Of a DNA stretch of 64,000 bases, positions 27,579 to 37,133 are shown piece by piece. The translations under genes were made by a program, and so were the position numbers. This DNA is from DASREM01 sp035652095 (GTDB lineage: Bacteria > Acidobacteriota > Terriglobia > Terriglobales > Acidobacteriaceae). The stretch is from positions 62,001 through 126,000 of the forward strand of contig DASREM010000055.1 in assembly GCA_035652095.1 (NCBI GenBank), written 5' to 3'. A model generated the notes under the pieces. The model was not told the origin of the DNA. It did not search any database and saw only the letters and a program-made list of their open reading frames with translations. How positions within the stretch are numbered: the first letter of the stretch is position 1; every line of letters begins with the position of its first letter.

Positions 27579-28451
27579 ATGGTACGAGCACTTCCCTCTT
27601 TCTATATCGTAGGTCCGCCACGAACCGGCACCAGTTGGCTGCATGAGGTCCTGAGCAGGCGGACCGTCCTGCCACACCCAACCAAAGAAACTCGCTTCTT
27701 CGACGTCCACTTTCAACGAGGAGTTGACTGGTACCGGGCGCATTTTCCGAGGCATGTGGAAGGCAGACCCGTGGGTGAGGTGGCCCCTACCTATTTCGCT
27801 TCCAGCGAAGCCCGCGAACGAATCGCCCGCGTGACACCCACGGCGAAGATCATTTGTATCTTCAGAAATCCGGTGGAGCGGATCCAGTCCTTGTACCGTG
27901 TAAAACGCGCGTACGGCATGATTCCTTGGAACTTCGAGCAGGCGATCTTGCACGACCCGGAACTGGTGGAATCGGGCAAGTATGCTACGCACCTCAAGGA
28001 ATGGCAAAGGACGCTGGGAGAAGAAAGGGTGCTGCCCACGGTCTACGACGATTTGCGCGAGAACCCGCAATCGTACGTTAACCATCTCGCCGATTTTATC
28101 GATCTGCCCAGATTCGAATTGAGCCCCGCTGAAGTCCAGTATGTGCATGCTTCGGAGAGCATGACCCACCCGCGCAACTTTCATCGCACGCGGCGAGCGA
28201 CGGCGGTGGCCGACTGGTTCAAGGCGCGGCGCCTCGACAGGTTGGTTGCCGCGGTAAAGAAGTCACCGCTGAAGAAATTGTTTTTGGGAGGCGGCCCGGC
28301 GTTCTCCGACATTCCGCCGGAAGTCTGCTTGAGTCTCTACGACTATTTCCGCGGGGAGATCGAAGAGCTGGAATCGATGCTCAACCGAGATTTTTCCGCC
28401 TGGAAAGCGATGGAAATCAGTCTGACATCCAGCTTGCGCGCGGCGATCTAA
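27579..28451 (+). CDS. Sulfotransferase family protein
   Basis: About 290 residues from the ATG at 27579; an ATG at 27522 would add 19 residues and is less likely. The PAPS-binding 5'-phosphosulfate loop is YIVGPPRTGTSWLHEVL and the 3'-phosphate loop is IFRNPVERIQSLYR, both typical of the sulfotransferase fold. The middle (EVAPTYFASSEA, VLPTVYDDLRENP) fits the same family. It would transfer sulfate from PAPS to a carbohydrate or lipid acceptor; the acceptor cannot be read. No polysaccharide cluster is adjacent except the unrelated PEP-CTERM gene. Confidence 0.85.
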   Translation: MVRALPSFYIVGPPRTGTSWLHEVLSRRTVLPHPTKETRFFDVHFQRGVDWYRAHFPRHVEGRPVGEVAPTYFASSEARERIARVTPTAKIICIFRNPVERIQSLYRVKRAYGMIPWNFEQAILHDPELVESGKYATHLKEWQRTLGEERVLPTVYDDLRENPQSYVNHLADFIDLPRFELSPAEVQYVHASESMTHPRNFHRTRRATAVADWFKARRLDRLVAAVKKSPLKKLFLGGGPAFSDIPPEVCLSLYDYFRGEIEELESMLNRDFSAWKAMEISLTSSLRAAI

Positions 28452-28459
28452 ATCTTTTT

Positions 28460-30010
28460 CTATGACCAGAAACTGCGGTCGAGGCTGCGGTATTGGATGG
28501 CCTCGGCAATATGCTTGGGCTCAAGCACAGGATTTCCTTCCAGATCCGCAATGGTGCGTGCGACTTTCAGAATTCGGTCGTGGGCCCGGGCGGTCAGTCC
28601 CTGCTGCGTCATCGCGCGCTCCAAAAGCCGCTCGCAGTCACCCGACAGGTCGCAGAAAGCACGAATGTGGCGCGGAGCCATCTGGGCATTGCAATAGATC
28701 TTGTCGCGGGTCTTCTCGGAAAATCTGGCGAGTTGCGTCGCCCGGGCGCGCAAGATGCGATCGCGAATGCCGGCGGAACTTTCAGGCTCGGCGCCGGAGC
28801 GCATCTCCTTGTAGTTCACTGCCGGCACATCAATGTGGATATCAATACGGTCCAACAGGGGCCCGGAAATCTTTGACATGTAGCGCTGGATCATAGGCTG
28901 GGAGCAATGACATTCGCGTGAGCGATCGTTGAAGTATCCGCACGGGCACGGATTCATGGCTGCGGCCAGCATGAAGCGGGCGGGAAAGGTTAGCGACATT
29001 GCGGCGCGGGCAATGCAGACCGTGCCATCTTCGAGGGGTTGACGCATTACCTCCAGGACATTGCGCGGAAATTCGGGCAACTCGTCAAGAAACAGGACAC
29101 CGTTGTGGGCGAGAGAGACTTCTCCCGGACGCGGAATCGCGCCGCCGCCGATCAAGCCCGCATCGGAGATGGTGTGGTGAGGGGCGCGGAAGGGGCGAAC
29201 GCCGACCAGGCCCATGCCGGGATCGAGGACACCTGCCACGCTGTGAATCTTGGTGGTCTCCAGGGCTTCCTCGAATGTGAATGGAGGCAGGATGGTCGGC
29301 ATGCGTTTGGCAAGCATGGTCTTGCCTGAGCCGGGAGGGCCGATCATGAGAATGTTATGTCCCCCGGCACAAGCCACCTCCAGGGCCCGCTTTGCCGTCT
29401 GCTGGCCGCGGACATCTTTGAAGTCAACCTGATAGTGCTGCAGGTCGCCGAGCAACGACTCGCTGTCCACCTTGAGAGAAGGAATACCGTTGCCGGTGTT
29501 TACAAAGTGAATCACGTCAAGCAAGGAGCGGACTGGAAAGACCTCCACTCCACCGACCATGGCGGCTTCTCGTGAGTTGAGCTCAGGCACTACCAGGCGT
29601 GAGATTTTCTTGCTGCGGGCCTCGATGGCGATGGGCAAAGCACCGCGCACGCCCCGAACACCCCCATCCAGCGATAATTCTCCGACAAAGAGGCAATCCA
29701 CGATCTCCTTCTTATTCAAACCGCCGTAGGCGCCGAGGATGCCCAAGGCCATGGGCAGGTCGAAACCAGAGCCCTCCTTGCGAATGTCGGCCGGAGCAAG
29801 GTTGATGGTGATCTGGGTGGGAGGGATATCGTAGCCACAATTCTTGAGCGCCGACCGCACACGGTCGCGGCTCTCCCGCACCGCGGCGTCGGGAAGGCCC
29901 ACGGTGTGAAAGTGGTCCTCCGTCATTTTGACGCCGGAAACATCCACTTCAACTTCAATGATGTTGGCATCAATGCCGTACACGGCGGCACTCAGCGTCT
30001 TGTAGAGCAT
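28460..30010 (-). CDS. YifB/ComM family AAA+ ATPase (Mg-chelatase-like)
   Basis: 516 residues. The N-terminal Lon-protease-like domain (residues ~20-170) is followed by a Mg-chelatase-type AAA module with Walker A IGPPGSGKTMLAKRMPTIL, Walker B VLFLDELPEF, and LAAAMNPCPCGYF. The C-terminal helical domain ends KHIAEAIQYRSLDR. ComM is a branch-migration helicase used in natural transformation. Annotations of such proteins as magnesium chelatase are misleading, since no chlorophyll pathway is here. It converges with the sulfotransferase gene. Confidence 0.93.
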   Translation of the reverse strand: MLYKTLSAAVYGIDANIIEVEVDVSGVKMTEDHFHTVGLPDAAVRESRDRVRSALKNCGYDIPPTQITINLAPADIRKEGSGFDLPMALGILGAYGGLNKKEIVDCLFVGELSLDGGVRGVRGALPIAIEARSKKISRLVVPELNSREAAMVGGVEVFPVRSLLDVIHFVNTGNGIPSLKVDSESLLGDLQHYQVDFKDVRGQQTAKRALEVACAGGHNILMIGPPGSGKTMLAKRMPTILPPFTFEEALETTKIHSVAGVLDPGMGLVGVRPFRAPHHTISDAGLIGGGAIPRPGEVSLAHNGVLFLDELPEFPRNVLEVMRQPLEDGTVCIARAAMSLTFPARFMLAAAMNPCPCGYFNDRSRECHCSQPMIQRYMSKISGPLLDRIDIHIDVPAVNYKEMRSGAEPESSAGIRDRILRARATQLARFSEKTRDKIYCNAQMAPRHIRAFCDLSGDCERLLERAMTQQGLTARAHDRILKVARTIADLEGNPVLEPKHIAEAIQYRSLDRSFWS

Positions 30011-30272
30011 GTGGACAGCTTACGAGTTGCGACTTGCGAGTCGCCGTGACGGGGCCATGTCCAGCAGGCGGGCGACGCTACAGCATTAAAAGTACATGCT
30101 AATGACCTCACAAGCCGTGATTGTTATCACGGAAACACGTGATGGGATCCGCGAACCAAAATACCTAACACGGTTGGCGTTGTTTGCGGGGGTAGTCTCG
30201 ACTAGGATTCTTACAGCAACCTGACGAAGACAAGTACCCCTCCACGCCCGGCGGTTGAGGCGTGCACTGCCT

Positions 30273-32411
30273 ATGCCCGAAGAGGAAAAAGAGTCGTCGC
30301 AACCGCGAACCCCCCGCCACCTGGAGCAAGAAGAAGCCAAGCTTTGGAGGATGGTGCTTTGGTTTCTCATTCTGCTGGCGACCGCGGTCGCCGCGCTCTC
30401 GTGGGACCGCCTGCAAAGCCTGCCCTACCGCCTGGGAGCGCTCCCCGTCGGCCTGCTTGCACTCGCCGTCCTTTTCGCCGTCTACAGCTATGGACGGAAG
30501 AAGCAGGTCGTCGAACTTCAAGGCCTTCTTCGCGGACTCCAAGACCGGGTTACAACACCGCCCACCGAAGAGCAACTCGACCAACTGGGACAACTCATCG
30601 CCAAGTCGCAGCGAAGCTTCAAGGAGTTGATTGATTCGTTTGACGATGTGGCATTTGCCATCTCCCTGGACGGCACCATCCGCACCGTCAACCGTCGTCT
30701 TACTGAGATGCTTGGCGTTGCCTATAACGCAGCCATCGGACACAAGCTGGACGAGTTCATCGACGAACCGAAGAGAGGCGAGGTCGAAACCGGGCTGGCC
30801 CGATTTATTGAGCGCAGGCGATGGTCGGGACTCGTGCAGGTTCGGTTGAAGGGCGCCAGCCGGACCCTGTATTTCGATTGTGTGGTGAATGCGATCGTGA
30901 AGGGCGACGAAGTTGTCGGGGTCAGCGTACTGGCTCGTGATGTCACCGAGGAACGAGAGAAGGAGCGCCTCTTCACCGAACTGTTCGAAACATTGCACGA
31001 AGGAGTGTACTTCAGCACTCCCGAAGGCAAATTGCTGGAGGCCAATGCCTTCCTGGTGCGCGCGCTGGGTTATGAGACCAAGCAGGAACTGCTGGCATTG
31101 GATCCGAAGGCGCTCAATTCTAATCCGGAGGAGCGGGCCGTGCTGGGGCGCACCGCCGACGATGAAGGCGGATTGCGCACGCGGGAGATCAGCCTTCGCC
31201 GCAAGGACGGCAAGACGTCTACCTTCCTGGACAGTTCACGCGCGGTGTGGGACAACTCGGGAAAGATCATCCGGTACCAGGGCACGCTGGTGGACATCAC
31301 GGACCGCCGCAACATGGAGGCAGCCCTGCGCCAGCAGGAGGAATTCCAGCGCTACCTGCTGGAGAGCTTCCCCGATCTCATCCTGGTGCTGAATATGGAG
31401 GAGCGCTACAGCTTCGTGAGCTCCAGAATCCGTGACCTGCTGGGCTACAAGCCGGAAGACCTGCTGGGCAAAAAGCTTGGCGAAGAAGGGCGGGACTCTC
31501 TCGAATTCCTGGGCCTCTGCCAGGAAGTGGCGTCGGGCCGGAAGAGATTCGGGTTTTGCGAGTACGCGGCGCGCCACCGCGACCAGAGTTATCGCACCAT
31601 GCGCGCGTCGGCGAGCCCGTTGTTTGACGCCGACAAAAAGATCAATGGTGTGATCGTCTCAGTGCGCGACATCACCGTGGAGAAAAAGCTCGAGCAGCAG
31701 ATTATCCAGAGCGAACGGCTGGCGGCCATGGGGCAGATGATTGGTGGTTTCGCTCATGAACTCAACAATCCTCTCACCAGCATCTTGGGGATTGTCGAGT
31801 TGATGCAAGAAGTCGAGACAGACGAAGGGGTGCGCAAGCAACTGAACACGCTGCAGCAGCAGTCGCGCCGGGCGGCAGAAATCGTACAGAACCTCACCTA
31901 CTTCTCGCGGCCACCGGCGCCTGGGAAGAGCGCGGTTCAGCTCGGCGAAATTGTGCAGCGGACGCTGCACCTCCACGCCTATTCGCTCAGAAAGAACAAC
32001 ATCACGGTGGACTTTCTGCCGGATGCAAGCTTGCCGCCAGTGAGCGGCGACCCCCACCAGCTAATGCAGGTCTTCCTGAATTTGGTCCTGAACGCCGAGC
32101 AAGCCATGCGCGAGGTGCGCGAAAAGGGAACGCTGCGCATTCGATTGGGAAAACGGCAGAACCAGGTGTTTGCGACGTTTCAAGACGATGGTCCGGGCAT
32201 CGCACCGGAAATCCTCCCCAACATCTTCGATCCGTTCTATACGACGAAGCGTCCCGGGCGAGGAACGGGCTTAGGCCTGAGCATTTGCAAGGCGATCGTT
32301 CGGGAACATGGTGGAAATGTGGAAGCAGCATCCGGACCGGGGGGAGGCGCCGTATTCACCGTCACTTTGCCGGCCAGCGGAGATGCTCCCGCACCACAGA
32401 TTGTTTCATGA
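30273..32411 (+). CDS. Membrane PAS-domain sensor histidine kinase
   Basis: 712 residues from the ATG at 30273; a TTG at 30255 is possible. Residues ~28-85 hold two hydrophobic helices (MVLWFLILLATAVAALSW, YRLGALPVGLLALAVLFAVY). Three PAS domains follow (~115-225, ~235-345, ~350-470), each with a PAC-like end (SVLARDVTEEREKER, GTLVDITDRRNMEAALRQQE, VSVRDITVEKKLEQQI). HisKA has the phosphate-accepting H in GGFAHELNNPLTSILGIVEL, and the ATPase domain has DDGPGIAPEILPNIFDPF and GTGLGLSI. It is an orphan kinase: no response regulator is adjacent, so its partner is elsewhere. Confidence 0.92.
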   Translation: MPEEEKESSQPRTPRHLEQEEAKLWRMVLWFLILLATAVAALSWDRLQSLPYRLGALPVGLLALAVLFAVYSYGRKKQVVELQGLLRGLQDRVTTPPTEEQLDQLGQLIAKSQRSFKELIDSFDDVAFAISLDGTIRTVNRRLTEMLGVAYNAAIGHKLDEFIDEPKRGEVETGLARFIERRRWSGLVQVRLKGASRTLYFDCVVNAIVKGDEVVGVSVLARDVTEEREKERLFTELFETLHEGVYFSTPEGKLLEANAFLVRALGYETKQELLALDPKALNSNPEERAVLGRTADDEGGLRTREISLRRKDGKTSTFLDSSRAVWDNSGKIIRYQGTLVDITDRRNMEAALRQQEEFQRYLLESFPDLILVLNMEERYSFVSSRIRDLLGYKPEDLLGKKLGEEGRDSLEFLGLCQEVASGRKRFGFCEYAARHRDQSYRTMRASASPLFDADKKINGVIVSVRDITVEKKLEQQIIQSERLAAMGQMIGGFAHELNNPLTSILGIVELMQEVETDEGVRKQLNTLQQQSRRAAEIVQNLTYFSRPPAPGKSAVQLGEIVQRTLHLHAYSLRKNNITVDFLPDASLPPVSGDPHQLMQVFLNLVLNAEQAMREVREKGTLRIRLGKRQNQVFATFQDDGPGIAPEILPNIFDPFYTTKRPGRGTGLGLSICKAIVREHGGNVEAASGPGGGAVFTVTLPASGDAPAPQIVS

Positions 32412-32423
32412 ATAAACTCGTCG

Positions 32424-33617
32424 TTACCTTTCCACGGCCATGGCGACTGCGTTTCCGCCTCCGAGACACAACGCGGCAATTCCGCGGTGAGCATCTCGGC
32501 GGATCATCTCGTAGATCAAAGTGACCAGAACCCTAGCCCCGCTGGCGCCGATGGGATGCCCGATCGCGACCGCGCCGCCGTTTACGTTGACCTTGTTGGG
32601 ATCCAGACCCAGTTCGCGCATGACGCCGAGAGCCTGGACAGAAAAGGCCTCGTTCAGTTCGTAGAGATCCACATCGCTATTCTTCCAGCCTGTCTTTTCC
32701 CATATCTGGCGAACCGCCCCAACTGGCGCCATCATCACCCATTTTGGTTCTACGCCACTGGTCGCCTGGGCCACGATGCGGACCATAGGAGTGGCGCCGA
32801 GTTCCTTGGCGCGGCTTGCGCTAGTTACGACGAAAGCGGCGGCGCCATCGTTCACCCCGGGAGCATTGCCGGCCGTGACGGTGCCGTCCTTTTTGAATGC
32901 CGGCTTCAAAGAACGCAACGCCTCGATGGTGGTGTCTTCGCGTGGAGATTCGTCTTTATCGAAGATTACCGGAGGAGCCCCCTTTTTCTTGGCGGGTAGT
33001 TCGACAGGAACCACTTGAGATTTGAAGCGGCATTCCTGCCAGGCAGCAATCGCCTTGCGGTGAGAATTCAATGCGAACTGGTCCTGCTCTTCGCGGGTTA
33101 TTCCGTATTTCTCGGCGACGTTTTCGCCGGTCATACCCATGTGGTAGTCGTTGTAAATATCCCACAAGCCGTCGTGCACCATGGAGTCAACGAGTTGCTG
33201 GTTCCCGAGACGATAGCCCTTGCGAGCGTTGGGAAGAAGATAAGGCGCGTTGGTCATCGATTCCATTCCACCTGCAACCACGACGGAACTGTTACCGGTT
33301 TGAATCGCCTGCGCCGCAAGCGCGACTGCTTTCAATCCCGAGCCGCAAACCTTGTTTATAGTCATGGCACCTACTTCGGGAGGCAAGCCGCCGAAGATCG
33401 CAGCCTGGCGCGCGGGATTCTGTCCGAGGCCGGCGGAAACCACATTGCCCATGATGCATTCGTCGACCTGCCCGGGCTCGATCCTGGCGCGCTGTACCGC
33501 TTCGCGCACCACGATCGCGCCGAGCTTAGGCGCGCTGAAATCGGAAAGACTGCCTTGAAATTTTCCTACCGCGGTGCGGCATCCTGAGATGATGACAACG
33601 TCGTCGAAAGCAGCCAT
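32424..33617 (-). CDS. Acetyl-CoA C-acetyltransferase (thiolase)
   Basis: 397 residues from the ATG at 33617, with AGGAG upstream. The longer frame to 33794 has no homology. It condenses two acetyl-CoA, or in reverse cleaves acetoacetyl-CoA, in the cytosol. Active-site residues are Cys91 (INKVCGSGLKAV), His354 (AIGHPIGASG) and Cys384 (CLGGGNAV). Its N-terminus VVIISGCRTAVGKFQGSL is typical of biosynthetic or degradative thiolases. The gene lies immediately downstream of the histidine kinase on the opposite strand. The exact pathway is not shown by its neighbours. Confidence 0.95.
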   Translation of the reverse strand: MAAFDDVVIISGCRTAVGKFQGSLSDFSAPKLGAIVVREAVQRARIEPGQVDECIMGNVVSAGLGQNPARQAAIFGGLPPEVGAMTINKVCGSGLKAVALAAQAIQTGNSSVVVAGGMESMTNAPYLLPNARKGYRLGNQQLVDSMVHDGLWDIYNDYHMGMTGENVAEKYGITREEQDQFALNSHRKAIAAWQECRFKSQVVPVELPAKKKGAPPVIFDKDESPREDTTIEALRSLKPAFKKDGTVTAGNAPGVNDGAAAFVVTSASRAKELGATPMVRIVAQATSGVEPKWVMMAPVGAVRQIWEKTGWKNSDVDLYELNEAFSVQALGVMRELGLDPNKVNVNGGAVAIGHPIGASGARVLVTLIYEMIRRDAHRGIAALCLGGGNAVAMAVER

Positions 33618-33886
33618 ATACGTGCTCCTGCGATGATATGCGAACCAATTATTATAGATGTGCTTGCGGGAGAAAGGATGGAATTCGCTTGCGAGCACAG
33701 AACCAGGAAAATTCAGAGAGTGTTTGTTGTTTTGCGCGCGCGCTAACCGATCAAGGAGAGAAGGCCGCGCGAAATTTCGCGAGGCGCGTTGCAAGTTCGC
33801 GATCCTCTCGATCGAAGATCCGGTTCAAATGACTTCGAGGTGACTTTGGTGTAGGGGTCGCTCACTCCGTTGACATCATTTTTCTC

Positions 33887-33915
33887 TTGACATCACTTTT
33901 TATTGACTCTATACA
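33887..33915 (+). promoter_or_regulatory. Strong sigma-70 promoter of the 15-residue gene
   Basis: TTGACA at 33887-33892, a 17-base spacer and TATACA at 33910-33915. A second TTGACA lies at 33870. A TTGCAA (33925) and a TTGCAT (33942) follow the -10 box, so regulator binding may occur there. Confidence 0.75.
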
Positions 33916-33979
33916 TTCAAACAGTTGCAACAGACAGACCGTTGCATGATCCATGAATAATGGAAGGGAGAATAGATCA

Positions 33980-34027
33980 ATGGCAACCAAGAAGAAGGCA
34001 AAGAAGGCCAGCAAGAAGAAACACTAA
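33980..34027 (+). CDS. 15-residue lysine-rich peptide
   Basis: The frame encodes MATKKKAKKASKKKH and stops. GGAAGGGAG at 33962-33970 is a good ribosome site nine to ten bases before the ATG. A complete sigma-70 promoter lies 65 bases upstream and a rho-independent terminator begins 21 bases after the stop, so the unit is self-contained with a transcript of about 155 bases. Nine of 15 residues are Lys and none is acidic, so it could bind nucleic acid or membranes. It could also be only a leader on a small RNA. I know of no named family. Confidence 0.6.
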   Translation: MATKKKAKKASKKKH

Positions 34028-34048
34028 ATCTTGCTGATTTCGGCAAAC

Positions 34049-34077
34049 GGGGACGCGAAAGCGTCCCCTAAGTTTTT
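34049..34077 (+). terminator. Rho-independent terminator of the 15-residue gene
   Basis: An eight-base-pair perfect stem GGGGACGC/GCGTCCCC with a GAAA tetraloop is followed by TAAGTTTTT. Confidence 0.9.
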
Positions 34078-34115
34078 GCAGCCATCATTTTTCCCGCCTC
34101 AAATAATTCCCGAAT

Positions 34116-37082
34116 TCAATTGCGACTGGTGCTCGCGATTTTCACGATGGGTGCAACCTGGATGGGTTTTTCCCGGGCTGGACAGATATTCGCGTAGGCG
34201 CAGAACGCGCAATAGAAGCCGGGCTTCGCCTCAAACCTCCCGTCCGCAATCTTCGCTGCCACCGTTTCGACGGTCTGGCGAGCCTCCTCCAGTTCCGACC
34301 GCTCGCGCTGTGTAATCACCGAGGTGTTCTCCTGCAAGTTGTAGAAGACCAGGCGATCGACGGCATATCCCCACATCTGTTGCGCAGCCAACGCATAAAT
34401 GGAAAGCTGCAGACTGTCGTCAGCGTCGTCCTGGGATTGCGGTTTGCCTGTTTTGTAGTCGGTAATGGCGACAGCGCCGTCCTTCACGCGATCAATGCGG
34501 TCAATCCGACCTACCACCGTGCATTCACCGACTTTGATTTCGAACCCCTCTTCGGTGTGCAGGACCTCGGGAGCGGGCGAGCGGCGGGATAAGGCCAGGA
34601 AATCCTTGAGTTGCTCGACTCCCTGACGTTCGTAGAGTTCGTGCTGGTAGCGGTCCTGGAGGTGTGCGTCGGCAAGATTTGCCTTGAACATTGCGATCAG
34701 TGCACCTTCATCCATTGGCCGGTTGGATCGAACCGAGTCGAAATAGCTTCGCAGCACGCGATGCATGGTGGCGCCGTATTGCAGGGCGGCAGGGACTTCG
34801 CCCGGGATTCTCCACTCCCGCTCCAACTTGAACTGCAACGGGCAGCGTTGATAGCTCTGGACCGCGCTGGCGCTCAGCTTCCTGCCAAGATTGGTCGAAG
34901 GCGGGAGCGAGAGCCACTCGCTGGTGCGCGAGGACAGGCCCGACCCGGCGGCAAAGATTGAAGTCTGGAACGGCTTTGCTTCACGCTGGCGAAGCCAGGG
35001 TCGCATGCCGGGATCCTTCAGAAGCTCACGCAGAAATCCCGAGGGCGTCCGGTCCTTCCCTGTTCCCTGCTTGGCGTAGAACGTCAGTGAATCACAAGCC
35101 CGAGTCATTGCGACGTAGAAGAGGCGTCGCTCCTCCTGAGCATTCAGGCTCTTGTCGTCGTCAGGAGCCAACGACTCTGGATCGCGCAGTTCGCGCGGGA
35201 ACTCGACCAGCGGCTCGCGATAGCTGTTCGGAAACGACGGCGAATAGGCACGCAAAATGAAAACGTGCTTGAACTCGAGCCCCTTCGCGGAATGGGCGGT
35301 CATTAACCGGACCGCATCCGCATCGGTCGCGGGCAATGGAATGCTGCCGTGCGCTTCGCGAAAATATTCCAGGTATTCAACCAATTCCCCGATCTGCCTG
35401 GTTTCGGTTGTTGCCTTCGCTTCCCATTTGGCAACGAAGTCGAGCACGGCGTCGAGTGGCGGCGAAGGCGGCAGCGCAAAGTTGCGGATGATGATGTCCA
35501 GCGCCTGACGGCTCATCGCGTTTGCATTTGCGATCTGGTCGCGAGTCTGCTGGATTGTGGCCAGGACCGGCGGTCCGCCCTCCAGTTTTTCCAGCACAGA
35601 CACCAGGCTCGCGTTCTCGGAATGCTTTGGAATCGATCGCAACCCGGCGCGTAGGTGTTCCGGGTTGATGGAAAACTGCGGGAGCGCCGCCACGCGAAGC
35701 AAGCTTGCCGAGTCGTCCATCGCCACAACTGCACCGAGGCAAGCGAACAAATCGCGCGCCTCGGGCGTATCCATCACGTCCATGTTCTCGATGGAGAAGG
35801 GGATTTCTGCCTGCGCCAGGTCTGCCGCGAGATGCTCCCGGTGATGATGCTGGCGGTAGAGAACGGAAAAATCCGACCAGGAACACTTCGTCTCCTTCTT
35901 GCGGGCCTGGATCACTTGAACGAGGTCGGAGCCCTCGATCTCTTTGTCACGCAATATGGCCACGTCGACCTGAACCAGAGGCATCGGTGCGCCTTGCCCC
36001 TGCGCCTCTTCTTCTCTGGCCGAGCGCAAAGGAGAGCGGCGATAGGCGGGTTTGCCGGTCCCGTCACTCACGCGGATCTCCGGGTTCTTGTTGATCAGGG
36101 CAAACGCGCACTCGAGGATGGCCGTGGTCGAACGCCGGTTCCGTTCAAGGATGACAATCCCCGACCCCGGAAAGTGATGCTGAAAAAGTTCAAAGGCGGC
36201 GCTGGAGGCGCCTCGAAAGCGGTAAATAGCCTGATCGGGATCGCCTACGGCGAATACGTTCCGATCCTCGCCGGCCAGCATGTCCAGAATCTTTACCTGC
36301 GCAAAGTTGGCATCCTGGAATTCGTCCACCAGAATGAACCGCGCATGCTGCTGTTCCTTCTTGAGCAGGACCGGATCGCTCTTCAGAAGATCGTGAGCGT
36401 GAGTGATCTGGTGGCCGAAGGTGCCGAGGTTCCGCTCCCGCAGCATCCGCTCTACCGTGGTGTACACGTTGGCGATTTCCTGGCAACGCTCGCAGACCTC
36501 GTCGTCTGTGAGGGATGCAACATCCTTGGACCTGGTCACGCGCGGGATTGAAAGCTCACCGCACTGCAGGCGACGGACATACTCCTGATACTTCTCGGGT
36601 CCGACAAGCTCATCCTGGCAGCGGCGTATGAAGTCGAGCAGGTCATCCAGGAACTGCGTAACCTTTGCCGCGCGAACGAAGTAGTTTAACTTCAACTCCC
36701 GAATGCGGCGGCGCAGATAAATCCAGAGGTCCTTGTCATCAATCACCTCGAAGCCCTTGCCATTGCGGATCAGCAGGTTGTTGCAATAGGCGTGGAAGGT
36801 TTCGAGTTGCAGGCCGGAAATGTCGCGATCGCCGACTTCCCTCTTCACGCGCTGACGCATCTCGCGAGCCGCGTTCTCGGTGTACGTGAGGGCAAGAATC
36901 TGATCGGGTGAAACCTGTTGCTCACGAATCAGATAAGCGATGCGCCGAGTGAGGACGGTAGTCTTTCCGGTTCCAGCCCCGGCAACGACCAGCATGGGTC
37001 CGTTGAGGTGCTCGATCGCTTCCTGCTGGCGCTCGTCCGGTCGCAACTGCGACGCACGAAGTGAAGACTTAGGCAGATTCAC
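34116..37082 (-). CDS. UvrD/Rep-type helicase fused to RecB-like nuclease with probable Fe-S cluster
   Basis: 988 residues. Walker A is VVAGAGTGKTTVLTRRI near 32-48. SF1 motifs follow: ILVDEFQDANFAQ, GDPDQAIYRFRGA, MTAHSAKGLEFKHVFIL and YVAMTRACDS. The C-terminal ~250 residues are a PD-(D/E)XK domain: ITDYKTGKP is the nuclease core. Cysteines in SYQRCPLQFKLE and, near the end, GFYCAFCAYANICP give four Cys as in AddB/AdnB-type 4Fe-4S nucleases. It probably processes double-strand breaks as a one-chain helicase-nuclease. It is the last gene of the heat-shock/rsmE unit, 51 bp after rsmE. Confidence 0.93.
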   Translation of the reverse strand: MNLPKSSLRASQLRPDERQQEAIEHLNGPMLVVAGAGTGKTTVLTRRIAYLIREQQVSPDQILALTYTENAAREMRQRVKREVGDRDISGLQLETFHAYCNNLLIRNGKGFEVIDDKDLWIYLRRRIRELKLNYFVRAAKVTQFLDDLLDFIRRCQDELVGPEKYQEYVRRLQCGELSIPRVTRSKDVASLTDDEVCERCQEIANVYTTVERMLRERNLGTFGHQITHAHDLLKSDPVLLKKEQQHARFILVDEFQDANFAQVKILDMLAGEDRNVFAVGDPDQAIYRFRGASSAAFELFQHHFPGSGIVILERNRRSTTAILECAFALINKNPEIRVSDGTGKPAYRRSPLRSAREEEAQGQGAPMPLVQVDVAILRDKEIEGSDLVQVIQARKKETKCSWSDFSVLYRQHHHREHLAADLAQAEIPFSIENMDVMDTPEARDLFACLGAVVAMDDSASLLRVAALPQFSINPEHLRAGLRSIPKHSENASLVSVLEKLEGGPPVLATIQQTRDQIANANAMSRQALDIIIRNFALPPSPPLDAVLDFVAKWEAKATTETRQIGELVEYLEYFREAHGSIPLPATDADAVRLMTAHSAKGLEFKHVFILRAYSPSFPNSYREPLVEFPRELRDPESLAPDDDKSLNAQEERRLFYVAMTRACDSLTFYAKQGTGKDRTPSGFLRELLKDPGMRPWLRQREAKPFQTSIFAAGSGLSSRTSEWLSLPPSTNLGRKLSASAVQSYQRCPLQFKLEREWRIPGEVPAALQYGATMHRVLRSYFDSVRSNRPMDEGALIAMFKANLADAHLQDRYQHELYERQGVEQLKDFLALSRRSPAPEVLHTEEGFEIKVGECTVVGRIDRIDRVKDGAVAITDYKTGKPQSQDDADDSLQLSIYALAAQQMWGYAVDRLVFYNLQENTSVITQRERSELEEARQTVETVAAKIADGRFEAKPGFYCAFCAYANICPAREKPIQVAPIVKIASTSRN

Positions 37083-37133
37083 AGAAGGCGAGCATATCAG
37101 ACCCAGCAGAGGATATTCCGTGGGACCAAAGTG

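Noticed and set aside
28460..30010. Magnesium chelatase for chlorophyll synthesis
   Set aside because: The Lon-like N-terminal domain and lack of chlorophyll genes mark this as YifB/ComM.
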